Assembly: GCF_015594925.2 (NCBI RefSeq)
Contig: NZ_CP087590.1
Location: forward strand, 2,852,001 to 2,916,000
Source: Vibrio sp. VB16
GTDB taxonomy: Bacteria > Pseudomonadota > Gammaproteobacteria > Enterobacterales > Vibrionaceae
DNA length: 64,000 bases
Direction of reading: 5' to 3'
Shown here: in pieces, positions 1-9,845 of the stretch
How positions within the stretch are numbered: the stretch's first letter is position 1
Layout of the letters: each line of letters opens with the position of its first letter
Notes under the pieces: generated by a model
What the model saw: the letters and a program-made list of their open reading frames with translations, nothing else
What the model was told of the DNA's origin: nothing
Database searches by the model: none
Program-made: the position numbers and the translations under genes

Positions 1-199
1 AAAATATTAATTTTGGACGTCTATTGAATGTATTTACAAATCAATAGTTTATTAATAAGCTCAAAACAGACCATCGATAACCGCTTGCATTTGATTGTTT
101 GACTGTTAATATGCGCGGGTCCAGTTGGCTCAAGGATTCAGTTTTCTAGACTAATATAAATATTTGAAAATTGAAGGATCATTCTGATGAGCACTTTTT
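1..199. other. AT-rich intergenic start of window
   Basis: No convincing gene or RNA is seen here. A 10-codon ORF with a plausible Shine-Dalgarno (GAAGGA) begins at 187 and ends at 219, overlapping the next small ORF in another frame. In Vibrio genomes argA often lies near recD, but nothing of it is visible in the window. Confidence 0.4.
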
Positions 200-388
200 A
201 TGAAAACTATCATTTGTAATTCGGTTCAGAGTTTTTTAGACATGGCCGAAAATAATTTTCTGAACGGACTAAATGTACACTGCGTTTTCCCTGCGAACGA
301 TAGTGTTAAGACAATGATTATGCATTGTCAGAGACGACACAGCATTCAACATGTCTCCTTTTCGGAAACCGTTTCTGAGAGAGTTTAG
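200..388 (+). CDS. small hypothetical protein (62 aa)
   Basis: A 62-residue ORF that I do not recognise. It has no signal peptide or membrane segment, two cysteines in the N-terminal half (one in the start CNSVQ) and a CQRRH stretch near residue 43. Its Shine-Dalgarno is weak, and a 10-codon ORF with a better site overlaps its start, so translation might be coupled. It ends just before a strong hairpin terminator shared with recD, which is mild support for transcription. It may be a chance ORF. Confidence 0.3.
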   Translation: MKTIICNSVQSFLDMAENNFLNGLNVHCVFPANDSVKTMIMHCQRRHSIQHVSFSETVSERV

Positions 389-410
389 ACAAGAAGTTTT
401 ACATCTCTCT

Positions 411-449
411 AAAAAATAAAGGCTAAGTTCATACTTAGTCTTTATTTTT
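411..449. terminator. bidirectional terminator, small ORF / recD
   Basis: A near-perfect hairpin with an A-rich 5' arm, core GCTAAGT, loop TCAT, and a 3' arm ending in a T run. The A and T tracts let it work on both strands. The recD stop codon (448-450) lies inside the 3' arm. Confidence 0.8.
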
Positions 450-2382
450 ACCTAAACTCAAAGAATTTAAGTCTTTGCTGCAACCCGCTTAACCTTTGCG
501 TTTTTCTCCTTATCCCTTTTAATAACACCGCATTATCTGCAACAATAAATAACCTATTTTTTGCCCGCGTTACACCAGTATAGATAAGCTCTTTTGTTAA
601 TATTGGTGAATACGTTCTGGGTAAGATCATCACGGTCGTAGGGAACTCACTGCCTTGTGATTTATGAATTGTCATCGCATAAGCGGTATCGTGTTCTGGT
701 ATCCTACTCGGTAACACGGCTTTTACGCGCCCATCGGGCAGCTCAAAGTAAACCTTTAAATAGCGATGCAATTCTCCGGATTCATCTTTTTCAGAAACCA
801 GCATTGTGATACCTATATCACCGTTGAACAACCCCAGGGCATGGTCATTCCGAGTGATCATCACAGGACGTCCCATATACCAAAGATCATGACGACTTTG
901 GATAATTCGAGCGCTATTCAATGCTTTCTCTATGTGTTGATTTAATCCCGATAGCCCAAAATCCCCTTCTCGAATAGCGCAGAGCAGTCGACAGTTTGAG
1001 AACAGAGAAAGCGCCTCGAGGGCGTATGATTCTATTAAATCAGATTCAATTCCCGCCGCGTTTTGAACACAATTAAGATAGTCGGTATATTCCTCTACGA
1101 GAAAAGCGATCATTTCCTGATAGCTTTCTGTCGTTAACGGATCATATTTTATGTCTTGATATCCGTGCTGTAATGTCGCCTTTACCTTTGGAACATCCGC
1201 CGTATTTATCGCTTTGGCCAAGACACCAATACCCGAACTTTCATCAAACCGATAGCTTTTTTTGAGCATACATAAGCTATCTGAAATACGAACAGATTCT
1301 GTTCTTTGTTTATGTGGTGACAGTTCGCTTTCCTCGATACCCGTTAATCGCGAGAGTAACTTAGCTTGTACATCGCTATAGCCGTAATCTAGAAACGAAC
1401 AGATGTCCCCGAGTACCGCACCGGCCTCTACAGAAGCAAGTTGGTCTTTGTCACCTAGTAATACGAGTCGTGCATGCTCTGGCAATGCTTCGAGAAGCTT
1501 CGCCATCAATGGAAGGTCGACCATGGATGCTTCATCCACAACCAGAAGATCGAGATGCAATGGATTGCTCTTATTGTGTCTAAACTCAGCTCGATTCGGT
1601 ATCGCACCTAATAACCGATGAATGGTACTCGCGTTGTTCGGTATCAGTAATTTGGTTTCACTATTAATTGCTAACGTTTTAATGGCACCACTTATCGATT
1701 CAGTTAAGCGTGCGGCCGCTTTACCCGTTGGAGCCACTAATTTTATCTTCGGGATATTGTCTTTTTGAATACCGTGTTCAATCAGAGCCGAAAGTAATTT
1801 CACCACTGTTGTCGTTTTTCCCGTTCCCGGTCCCCCAGAAATAACGGAAAGCCGACGGCTTAAAGCGACCGCAACCGCCACTTTTTGCCAGTTAATTTCA
1901 TTGGACTGCAATTCGGCATCCGGGAAAAGTTCAATGAGTTTTTTAGATAGGGTATCGCTCTCCTGATCTGAAAATGATATTGGCTCTGCCAAGGCATTTA
2001 GCTTGGTCGCAATAAACTGTTCATAGTACCAATATCGCTGTAAGTAGAGTCTCTGACCATCAAATATAAGCGGTTGATTTTTATTGTTAATATCATCACC
2101 GACACAAGACGCATCGGTTAAAACTGCTTGCCAGTCTACCTCGTCGACATTTGACATGAATGACTCTGAAGCGTGACCATAAAGCCCTAACATCTCTATA
2201 AAATCTAGTTCACTTATCTTGATACATATATGGCCTTTAGACAGTTCATGGCTAACAATACCGGATATAAAAGCCACTTCATCAGCGTATTGCGTCTCTA
2301 TCGAATGGATAAACCGTGCAAACTGAACATCCAGCTGTCTAATACTGTTTTTTGCGCTTAATAACTCCAGATTACTTAGCAT
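448..2382 (-). CDS. recD: exodeoxyribonuclease V alpha subunit RecD
   Basis: The 5'-to-3' SF1 helicase subunit of RecBCD, which resects double-strand breaks and loads RecA after Chi recognition. At 644 aa it is slightly longer than E. coli RecD (about 608). Walker A (GGPGTGKTT) lies near residue 183, a DEAS Walker B box (VVDEASMVD) follows near 285, and the C-terminal helicase motif TIHKSQGSEF is intact. I chose the ATG at 2382 because GAGG sits 6 nt upstream; an in-frame TTG at 2388 would add two residues. It overlaps the recB end by 11 nt, so translation is probably coupled. Confidence 0.96.
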   Translation of the reverse strand: MLSNLELLSAKNSIRQLDVQFARFIHSIETQYADEVAFISGIVSHELSKGHICIKISELDFIEMLGLYGHASESFMSNVDEVDWQAVLTDASCVGDDINNKNQPLIFDGQRLYLQRYWYYEQFIATKLNALAEPISFSDQESDTLSKKLIELFPDAELQSNEINWQKVAVAVALSRRLSVISGGPGTGKTTTVVKLLSALIEHGIQKDNIPKIKLVAPTGKAAARLTESISGAIKTLAINSETKLLIPNNASTIHRLLGAIPNRAEFRHNKSNPLHLDLLVVDEASMVDLPLMAKLLEALPEHARLVLLGDKDQLASVEAGAVLGDICSFLDYGYSDVQAKLLSRLTGIEESELSPHKQRTESVRISDSLCMLKKSYRFDESSGIGVLAKAINTADVPKVKATLQHGYQDIKYDPLTTESYQEMIAFLVEEYTDYLNCVQNAAGIESDLIESYALEALSLFSNCRLLCAIREGDFGLSGLNQHIEKALNSARIIQSRHDLWYMGRPVMITRNDHALGLFNGDIGITMLVSEKDESGELHRYLKVYFELPDGRVKAVLPSRIPEHDTAYAMTIHKSQGSEFPTTVMILPRTYSPILTKELIYTGVTRAKNRLFIVADNAVLLKGIRRKTQRLSGLQQRLKFFEFR

Positions 2383-5300
2383 TTTCAACCTCTACTTGCT
2401 TACCATCGATCAAGCTGTCAAACCGGTCTAGAAACTCAGCGTCTGGTTTGCTATAGAAAATACCATTTCCGCTGTCATCAACGCCTCTCAGAAATAGGTA
2501 GTAAACCCCACCAAAGTGTTTCTCATACTGGTAATCGGCAATTCGATTACGCAAAAATCGGTGCAGGGCGAGTGCATAGATTTGATACTGGAAATCATAT
2601 CGATGATCGATCATCGCTTGTTGCAGTGCTTCTTCTTGATAAGACGCGGTTTCATCCCCAAGATGATTAGACTTCCAATCTAAAATATAGTATTTACCTT
2701 CGTGAACAAACACGAGATCGATAAACCCTTTCAACATCCCCTGCACATCACTAAACCCTAACTCGTCCGTTTTCTGGGATAGTTGATCATATTGTTTACT
2801 TAAGTCATTAAACAACACTGAAGAAAGGTGTTGAATTGGCAATAAAAATTCCATTTCAACGAGCTTTTCTGAGCTGTCTTTATCGCAAAGTTGTAGCGCC
2901 ATACCGTCTAACCGGGCCGACAATACTGTGTCTATCATGCCTTGTAAGATAGGTAACCATTTCTCTTCATACTGCTCTACTTGCAACAGTTCAGATACTA
3001 TCTTACTGGTCTCATCACTGGTCGCAGGTAATGTAAAATCAATTTCTTCAAAAATGGTGTGTAAGAATGTCCCAGGTCTGGCGCCTCGCGGAAAGCTAAA
3101 AATCGTGGCTTCGGGCTCATCTAACGGCAACTCATCTTTATCTTCCGCTGAATCAATATCGAGACCCGTCGATTGAGTCTCGATCTCAAATTGGGCACTA
3201 GTATCGATTTTGCTGTGCCCTTGTTTAACGAGCCCAGAGTAACTAGTGACTCGCCAACTTTTGTCGATATCTCTATACATAACACGAGCATTTAGATCAT
3301 TGTGTTCTTTTAGGTCGCTATGATCAAAAAGCTCTATCTGTTCTGCTAAATTTACCTGTGTTTTATTGTCCATCATTTCTGGAATGTGGCTGATAGCCAT
3401 GAGATCTTGATGCTTTGCTACTTGGCCGTGAGCGGTACTTTCAAACTCAGCAGTGGAACTCTCCTCTCCATTCTGAAGAAGGTACCCAACGGCACTTAAG
3501 TGTGCACCAGTTGGATCTTTTCTAGAACGACCTTTCCTCAACGGGGCAATACCAACAAAACAGCCATAAACGGCGCGAGTAATCGCCACATATAAAAGAC
3601 GTAAATCTTCCGCTAAACGTTCTTTATCTGATAAGGCAACTGACGTGGACTGCAGTGTAATATCTAGGAAGGTGGTTTCGAGCTCTTCATCGTAATATTG
3701 ACCGTTTTTCGATTCTCTATACGCTGAAGCAAACGGCAAAAAGACCAAATCATATTCCAACCCTTTCGATTTATGGATAGTAACAATCTGTACTAGATTT
3801 CTTTCCGACTCTAACCTTTGAATCTGTTCATCACCCGCTGAACCACCCTGCTGAGTGTCTTGAATTGACTCAGCAAACCAACGAACCAAAGCATGATCAC
3901 TATCTAACGTTAAACTTGCTTGCTGCAATAACTCCGCTAGATGCAGAAAATCGGTAATTAATCGCTCTCCAAACTCCTGCGCTAATAGATTTTCACCAAT
4001 CCCTTCTGCCGACATTATCGCTCGAAGCATCGGCATAACACCTCGTTGCTGCCAAACGACTCGAAATGCTTTGAATGCGTTAATTTTCGCTTCTAACTCG
4101 ATCTCATTTTCATTTAGATTATCAAGTGCTCGGCTGCTTTTCATGAGTACATCAGAAGCCAATGCCGCTCGTAAAATTCGCTCATCCTCTGGGTAAAGCA
4201 CTGCTTGTAGTAAACGCAGTATGGCGCTCGCCATCGCACTCTTAAATACGCTATCTCTATTAGAGAGATAGACACTCGCCACTCCTTTTTTCGCTAACTC
4301 TTGTCGAACGAGTTGACCTTCTCCTCCCGTTCTTACCAAAACCGCAATATTACCGGCTTGTATTGGCTTTCTCTGCCCTTTTGAGTCCACAAAATAGGCC
4401 TCATCACTGCTTTGCAATATCTGACTAATTTTTTCTGCGGTTCCCACGGCCATGCTGTTTGTGTAGTCGGTTTTTGCCATTGGTTCGTCTGTTTCTTGTA
4501 ACCAATAGGTCAGTGCTTTCTGTTTAACCCCATCTAACCACCAGCTACGATTTTCTGCATCTGGGCTTGGGTTAACACGGTGGAAAGGGATGTCATTATC
4601 ATACACAAAGGGCGAAGCAGCTTGGGTAAAGACCCCATTAGTCGCATTAACCATATCCGCACTAGAGCGCCAATTGATATCCAACGTGTAGTGATCCACC
4701 ACCTCATTTCTTGCTCGAATATAGGTAAAAATATCTGCACCCCGAAAGCCATAAATCGCTTGTTTGGGGTCCCCTATCATTAGTAAGCCAGATTCTGGAT
4801 TAGAAAGGTAGATACGGCTGAAAATACTGTACTGCAATGGGTCGGTATCTTGGAATTCATCAATCATCGCGACGGGAAAAAGAGAACGTATCCTTGCTAT
4901 AAGACTTCCTTGTTCATCCGAGTCAATGGCAGCAGAAAGGTTGGTTAAGAGATCATCAAATGAGAGCCAGTGCCTCTCTTGCTTTATCTGTTGCAAGTTG
5001 CCTCTACACACCTGAATTGCGTGCGCCAAAAGCGGTTCTTTAATACTGGGTTTGTTCGCAATAAACCGACTCACGTGAGCAAAAAGAGGATGATCTGGAA
5101 TGACTTTATTATCCGGTGTTTTTTCTATCAAAAATTCCTGAGTGAATTTCTCTAGCTTATCTGGGTACTGATACCCTTCTGTTGGGTTTTCTGCCCATTG
5201 AGAAATCTCGTTAATCCAGGCAGGCAAATTCTTTTTAGTGAATGAGCGCTTACTTACATCAGAGTCAGTTATTATTTGAGGAATATCTTCAACACTTTCT

Positions 5301-6001
5301 TTCCAGAACGCTTTAAGCGACTCTATCAGAGCAAGGTTTTTAAGGTGAAGCGCTTCCAACGTATCTTCCATCGCTTCCACAGTAAGAGTGACAGGAACGC
5401 CAGTTAATTGGGTAGAAATATCCTTAAGAAGTAACTCTGGTTCGCGCCAAATGGTGCGCACTTCATTAGCGAGATTCAGCGAAAGAGAATAAAAATTTCG
5501 GCGCCAATAATCAGCAACCACTTGGGCTTTTAGTTTACTTTCATCCGTGATGAATTCATTGTTGAAACGACTGCCAGATTCAAATGCATTTTGCGTTAAC
5601 ATTCGTTGACAAAATCCATGAATAGTGAAAATTGCCGCTTCGTCCATTTGACGCTCGGCATTGAGTAATACCGATATCACCTGTTTAGTATCAGTGAGTT
5701 GCTCGAGCAATAACTTTATGACCGGATCGTTACTCTCGCCTCTTAGGAATGCAATTCTTGCGTCATGAATCTTACTTCGAATGCGTTCTCTCAACTCTGC
5801 CGTCGCCGCTTCCGTAAAAGTAACCACTAATATTTGGTCCACGGTTAATGGCGAAGTATGACGGCTCTCCTGATCACCATGCCCTAAAAGCAATCGCAGG
5901 TACAAACCGGAGATGGTAAAGGTTTTACCTGTACCTGCAGAGGCTTCAATTAACCTTGCTCCATGTAATGGGAAGCTCATCGTGTTTAAGGTTTGCGGCA
6001 T
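2372..6001 (-). CDS. recB: exodeoxyribonuclease V beta subunit RecB
   Basis: The 3'-to-5' helicase and sole nuclease subunit of RecBCD. Length is 1209 aa against about 1180 in E. coli. Walker A (EASAGTGKTF) is at residues 19-28, and the UvrD-type Walker B IDEFQDTDPLQY lies in the middle. The C-terminal nuclease domain keeps FIDLVF and DWKSNHLG, with Asp about 1108 matching the E. coli catalytic Asp1080 and the following lysine present. The gene sits between recC (186-bp gap) and recD (11-bp overlap). The Shine-Dalgarno is weak (GAGAAATC). Confidence 0.97.
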   Translation of the reverse strand: MPQTLNTMSFPLHGARLIEASAGTGKTFTISGLYLRLLLGHGDQESRHTSPLTVDQILVVTFTEAATAELRERIRSKIHDARIAFLRGESNDPVIKLLLEQLTDTKQVISVLLNAERQMDEAAIFTIHGFCQRMLTQNAFESGSRFNNEFITDESKLKAQVVADYWRRNFYSLSLNLANEVRTIWREPELLLKDISTQLTGVPVTLTVEAMEDTLEALHLKNLALIESLKAFWKESVEDIPQIITDSDVSKRSFTKKNLPAWINEISQWAENPTEGYQYPDKLEKFTQEFLIEKTPDNKVIPDHPLFAHVSRFIANKPSIKEPLLAHAIQVCRGNLQQIKQERHWLSFDDLLTNLSAAIDSDEQGSLIARIRSLFPVAMIDEFQDTDPLQYSIFSRIYLSNPESGLLMIGDPKQAIYGFRGADIFTYIRARNEVVDHYTLDINWRSSADMVNATNGVFTQAASPFVYDNDIPFHRVNPSPDAENRSWWLDGVKQKALTYWLQETDEPMAKTDYTNSMAVGTAEKISQILQSSDEAYFVDSKGQRKPIQAGNIAVLVRTGGEGQLVRQELAKKGVASVYLSNRDSVFKSAMASAILRLLQAVLYPEDERILRAALASDVLMKSSRALDNLNENEIELEAKINAFKAFRVVWQQRGVMPMLRAIMSAEGIGENLLAQEFGERLITDFLHLAELLQQASLTLDSDHALVRWFAESIQDTQQGGSAGDEQIQRLESERNLVQIVTIHKSKGLEYDLVFLPFASAYRESKNGQYYDEELETTFLDITLQSTSVALSDKERLAEDLRLLYVAITRAVYGCFVGIAPLRKGRSRKDPTGAHLSAVGYLLQNGEESSTAEFESTAHGQVAKHQDLMAISHIPEMMDNKTQVNLAEQIELFDHSDLKEHNDLNARVMYRDIDKSWRVTSYSGLVKQGHSKIDTSAQFEIETQSTGLDIDSAEDKDELPLDEPEATIFSFPRGARPGTFLHTIFEEIDFTLPATSDETSKIVSELLQVEQYEEKWLPILQGMIDTVLSARLDGMALQLCDKDSSEKLVEMEFLLPIQHLSSVLFNDLSKQYDQLSQKTDELGFSDVQGMLKGFIDLVFVHEGKYYILDWKSNHLGDETASYQEEALQQAMIDHRYDFQYQIYALALHRFLRNRIADYQYEKHFGGVYYLFLRGVDDSGNGIFYSKPDAEFLDRFDSLIDGKQVEVENAK

Positions 6002-6109
6002 AGTTCGATTTCTCGGTTATCAGTTACAATTAGCGCGATCACAATCACGGTTAAGCGTATGGTTTACGGTTAATATCTGTTCAAAGAATTTATGGTCCCT
6101 CTGGCCATT

Positions 6110-6160
6110 GTGGCCGTACTGTAAACGCCCTACAAATAATAATGATTTGCGGACGGCCAC
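6110..6160. repeat. imperfect inverted repeat in recC-recB spacer
   Basis: GTGGCCGT at 6110-6117 is matched by ACGGCCAC at 6153-6160 across a 35-nt loop, with partial inner pairing (ACGC with GCGG). It sits in the 186-bp gap between recC and recB. The adjacent GTAGGG-type motifs on the minus strand recall dispersed intergenic repeats. No T run follows, so this is not a standard terminator. Confidence 0.35.
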
Positions 6161-6187
6161 CCTACATTCTTTTCCCTTTCATGATTT

Positions 6188-9100
6188 TTATACATCTACA
6201 TTTTCACTATCTTGTGTCTGTTTCAGTACACTTAATAACACATCACTGGCAAGTACAGAAACCTGTTGGTACAGTGATTCACTCCATTCTGGCCATACTC
6301 GATTAATATATCGGTTGCTGCCTTCACCACTAAACTGATAACCATCGTTAAACGTGTTCGCCATTTTGACATCACCGTCTTCTTTCCCTAAAACCAGCCT
6401 TTCCATACCGATTAACGCTGTTTTAGGAAAATACGCTAACGGTTGATTTAGGCCATTAAAATAGTATTGCACCAGTTCAACTAGCCATAATTTAGCTTGC
6501 TGTTTGTCGACAGGAAGAATGACTTTATGTTCTAGCCCCGATTTGTCATTAAAACCAATTAGGTGTGTTTTTTTATGCTCTCCTACTACTGCCAAACAGA
6601 GGTGATCTATCCAAGCTAGAAGTAGATCCTGACTACGAATTCTACCGCTCCGATAACGAACTAACCCGGATTGATAGTTACCCGATATCCAACCGTTAAG
6701 GTTGATAGGTTCCTTCCAGTCATCCAGTTCTATCTGCAGATCGACTTCTATATCACCGAGTGGTGCTTGGCAAAGGAACAATAATTCATCCACCAATTTG
6801 TCTGTCTTTTCTCGATTAACACTCAGTTCCAATTCACCAAATGCACCAACTGGCAGGCCACCTTTCGCCCGCTGTTGTTGAACAAAGTTCTGATAAACCG
6901 TATTTTCATCTTGATTGTCTAGTTTTGCTTTAAGCAATGAATGTAAGAGTTCATCTCTCAAGTTGAAGCTCTGCAGGTTATTAAGCAGAAAAGGTTCGTC
7001 ATCTTCTGTGGCTCGGCCAAACTCTTCAAAGAACACCTTGAGTCGACGATTAAAAAAGTACTGAACAGGTAACCGCCAAAAACGTTGCAACTCAGCCAAT
7101 GGAAGGTGCTCTGGTTGTTCGGCAATATCACGGTAGTCGGGTAAAGGTTGTATGAATGGTTCCGCCTTATGCCCGTCTCTTTTGGCCGAAGCAAGCCATT
7201 CGCTAGCATAGCTTTGATATTCAATACCAAATGCTTTCTCATTAAAAGGAACCATAGGGTAATGTACCGTTAAGTTACTTATTAACGAGTGGGCAGAGTC
7301 ATCGCTGTTTGTCTTTTCTTCTCCAACTAAACAGAAGTTTTGTCCGCAATAATCTAGAAGTTCAGAAACAAGGATTGAAGGAGAACGCTCACTATTATCC
7401 TGAATTGAACGTCCAACATAGCTTATATAGAGCTTACTTTGTGCCGACAACAATGCTTCCAAAAACAGATACCTATCATCATCACGCCGAGATCGGTCAC
7501 CCGCCTTCGCCCGTTTATTCATCAAATCTAACCCGTCCTGTGGCATTGCACGAGGATAAACACCATCATTCATACCTAGAAGGCAAACGACTTCGAATGG
7601 AATGGAACGCATAGGCATCAACGTGCAAAAATTAACTTGCCCAGCAAGGAAGCGCTGGCTGACACGTGAAGCCGAGAGTTTGGATTGTAAATAATCCACC
7701 AAAATAGTGGGTGAAAGGGATTGCAAATAGTTGGCGTCGGAGAGTTGTGTCGCCAGTTGTTGCAACGCATCACGAATAGATTTTAGTGCTACCTCGCCTT
7801 CTAATTCTACTAAGAAAAAATCATCGATTAGACGGTAAAGCAGTGCTTGCCAATCCCCTATTGATTGAGCCTGAGCGAGTTCACAACGGTAGGAGGTAAT
7901 ACGATCAATAAAATGGGCGAATTTTCCGGCTATTTCCGCGTCCATTCCTTGTACTTCATTATATGGCGCAATAGATTGAGTTGAGGTTTCATAAACATTG
8001 ATGCTTTCATGCATCGCGTAGCCCAGTAGCATACGTTGAATGCCAAACAACCAGGTATTTTGCTTGGTATCTGGGAGGTTAAACTCGGATCCAGTCGTAC
8101 TATCAAGCCCCCATCGAATACCGGTTTCCTCTACCCAACGTTTACCTTTCTCAAATTCATTATCACTTAAAGAGAATCGACAAAGAATTTCTGGTGTCTC
8201 GAGTAATTCAAGAACCTCAGACGCACTGCACCGGCTATCTGGTAGTGTTAACAAACGGATAAAAGCATTCAGGATTGGGCTCTCTTGAGAGGCACTCCTA
8301 TCAGAAATTGAAAATGGGATGTAGCGTTTGCCCGGTGCATTACCAAAAACAGCCTGAATTGCCGCACTATAAGCATTAATATCCGCCACCATAACGATAA
8401 TATCTCGTGGTTTCAGTTCCGGATTTTCTTCAAACATCTCAAGCAATCGATCGTGCAGCACTTCCACTTCTCGCATTGGACTATGACAAGCATGCAGTGA
8501 TACAGAGTTATCCGTGTTATTTATCTGGTTTTTATGGTGACTAGAATAGAGGTTTTGATCATCTTGTCTCTCTTCAAGGTTTAAGATATCCGCCTGAATT
8601 TGATGCAGTAGATTATCTCGATTAACCTCAACAAAGGCTTCTATTTCATTGGACGAAAGTTGAGACAGCAGAAACATATTGTCTCGACCCAGTTTACCCA
8701 ATGATGCCAGTAAACCGTTTCCGATAACCTCGGTGTGAAGCGTATCGAGTTCATCGTCATCAATCGGTTGCTTCAGTTGTGCTGACTCTCCTGAAAGCTC
8801 ATAAGAATTTGGCGATTCGGGACTGTCTTTCCACTCGATATGTTGACGATTTTTCATCGCTAACCTTGCTAGATATTTACGATCTCTTACCTCTCCCCAA
8901 TAGTAACGACTGGGGTTAGTAAACATCAGGTGTACATCCATATGTTGGCCCAATGCGGCCAATGCATCCATATAACGTGGTGGAATAGAAGAGATACCAA
9001 AGACAAATAAGCGCTTGGGCATAGACGCCAAGCGGCCCGTATACTGCTCTAGTGTCTCTATGAAATGCTCATAAAGGTTGGCTCTGTGGTAGGGAGATTG

Positions 9101-9658
9101 ATCCAAGACGACGGTATGATCATACAGTGCTTGCCACAAAATTTTCTGCCATGGCTGTTCACCATTCAGTTCCAGCACCTCTTTATCTTGTTCCCACATC
9201 GCTATCCATTCGGGTCGGTAAACCAAATAGCCGTCAAAGATATCGGCGATTTTTTCCGCTAACTGGTAGAGTTTGGACTGATCATCATCGTTAACCAAAT
9301 AACTTCTCAACTGAATGAAATCAGGGCTGTCCAACAACTTGGGTAATATATGCATCAACTTCCAAGTCATCGACTCTTTATTAAACGCACTCTTAACCGG
9401 AACGTCATCTAACACCTGAACAAACATGTTCCAGATAAACGTTGCAGGCAATGGGAATTCAATATTTGCTGCGACGCCAAGCTCTTTTGCTAATTCGATC
9501 TTGAGCCACTGAGACATCCCAGGGCTCTGCACCAAGATCTGCTCCGTATCGAACGGGGTGTCCAACGGGTTCGCTCGTATTAGCTCCGCAAGGAGAGACT
9601 TAAGCACATCGATTTGATTAGAGTGATAAACGGTAAACAAGGAAGGTCCTCTATCCAT
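6188..9658 (-). CDS. recC: exodeoxyribonuclease V gamma subunit RecC
   Basis: The Chi-recognising subunit of RecBCD. It is built from inactive helicase and nuclease folds and splits the duplex while scanning the 3' strand. Length is 1156 aa (E. coli about 1122). The N-terminus FTVYHSNQIDVLKSLL and the segments VQSPGMSQWLK and LMPMRSIPFEVVCLLGMND are typical of RecC. It is the first gene of recC-recB-recD on the minus strand and is divergent from the LysR gene across 187 bp. No strong Shine-Dalgarno precedes the ATG at 9658, so the exact start is less certain than the identity. Confidence 0.96.
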   Translation of the reverse strand: MDRGPSLFTVYHSNQIDVLKSLLAELIRANPLDTPFDTEQILVQSPGMSQWLKIELAKELGVAANIEFPLPATFIWNMFVQVLDDVPVKSAFNKESMTWKLMHILPKLLDSPDFIQLRSYLVNDDDQSKLYQLAEKIADIFDGYLVYRPEWIAMWEQDKEVLELNGEQPWQKILWQALYDHTVVLDQSPYHRANLYEHFIETLEQYTGRLASMPKRLFVFGISSIPPRYMDALAALGQHMDVHLMFTNPSRYYWGEVRDRKYLARLAMKNRQHIEWKDSPESPNSYELSGESAQLKQPIDDDELDTLHTEVIGNGLLASLGKLGRDNMFLLSQLSSNEIEAFVEVNRDNLLHQIQADILNLEERQDDQNLYSSHHKNQINNTDNSVSLHACHSPMREVEVLHDRLLEMFEENPELKPRDIIVMVADINAYSAAIQAVFGNAPGKRYIPFSISDRSASQESPILNAFIRLLTLPDSRCSASEVLELLETPEILCRFSLSDNEFEKGKRWVEETGIRWGLDSTTGSEFNLPDTKQNTWLFGIQRMLLGYAMHESINVYETSTQSIAPYNEVQGMDAEIAGKFAHFIDRITSYRCELAQAQSIGDWQALLYRLIDDFFLVELEGEVALKSIRDALQQLATQLSDANYLQSLSPTILVDYLQSKLSASRVSQRFLAGQVNFCTLMPMRSIPFEVVCLLGMNDGVYPRAMPQDGLDLMNKRAKAGDRSRRDDDRYLFLEALLSAQSKLYISYVGRSIQDNSERSPSILVSELLDYCGQNFCLVGEEKTNSDDSAHSLISNLTVHYPMVPFNEKAFGIEYQSYASEWLASAKRDGHKAEPFIQPLPDYRDIAEQPEHLPLAELQRFWRLPVQYFFNRRLKVFFEEFGRATEDDEPFLLNNLQSFNLRDELLHSLLKAKLDNQDENTVYQNFVQQQRAKGGLPVGAFGELELSVNREKTDKLVDELLFLCQAPLGDIEVDLQIELDDWKEPINLNGWISGNYQSGLVRYRSGRIRSQDLLLAWIDHLCLAVVGEHKKTHLIGFNDKSGLEHKVILPVDKQQAKLWLVELVQYYFNGLNQPLAYFPKTALIGMERLVLGKEDGDVKMANTFNDGYQFSGEGSNRYINRVWPEWSESLYQQVSVLASDVLLSVLKQTQDSENVDV

Positions 9659-9845
9659 TAAGGCAGTTAGATAACGCTTGAATCAGATTAGCATAACTAC
9701 CATTGCCAAGTAACCTCAAGATAACACTTCAAGTCAAAGCCTTGTCATTGGCAATCAATAAGATAGATTAATAGATAGCGAATTATCCACACGCATATTA
9801 TAGTTTAAAAATTCTTAACCTTTTACCCTTTCTATTTAAGAAATT

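Noticed and set aside
5913..6338. 141-aa plus-strand ORF across the recB start
   Set aside because: It runs antisense to recB and recC ends, has no ribosome site, and its translation has no family features.
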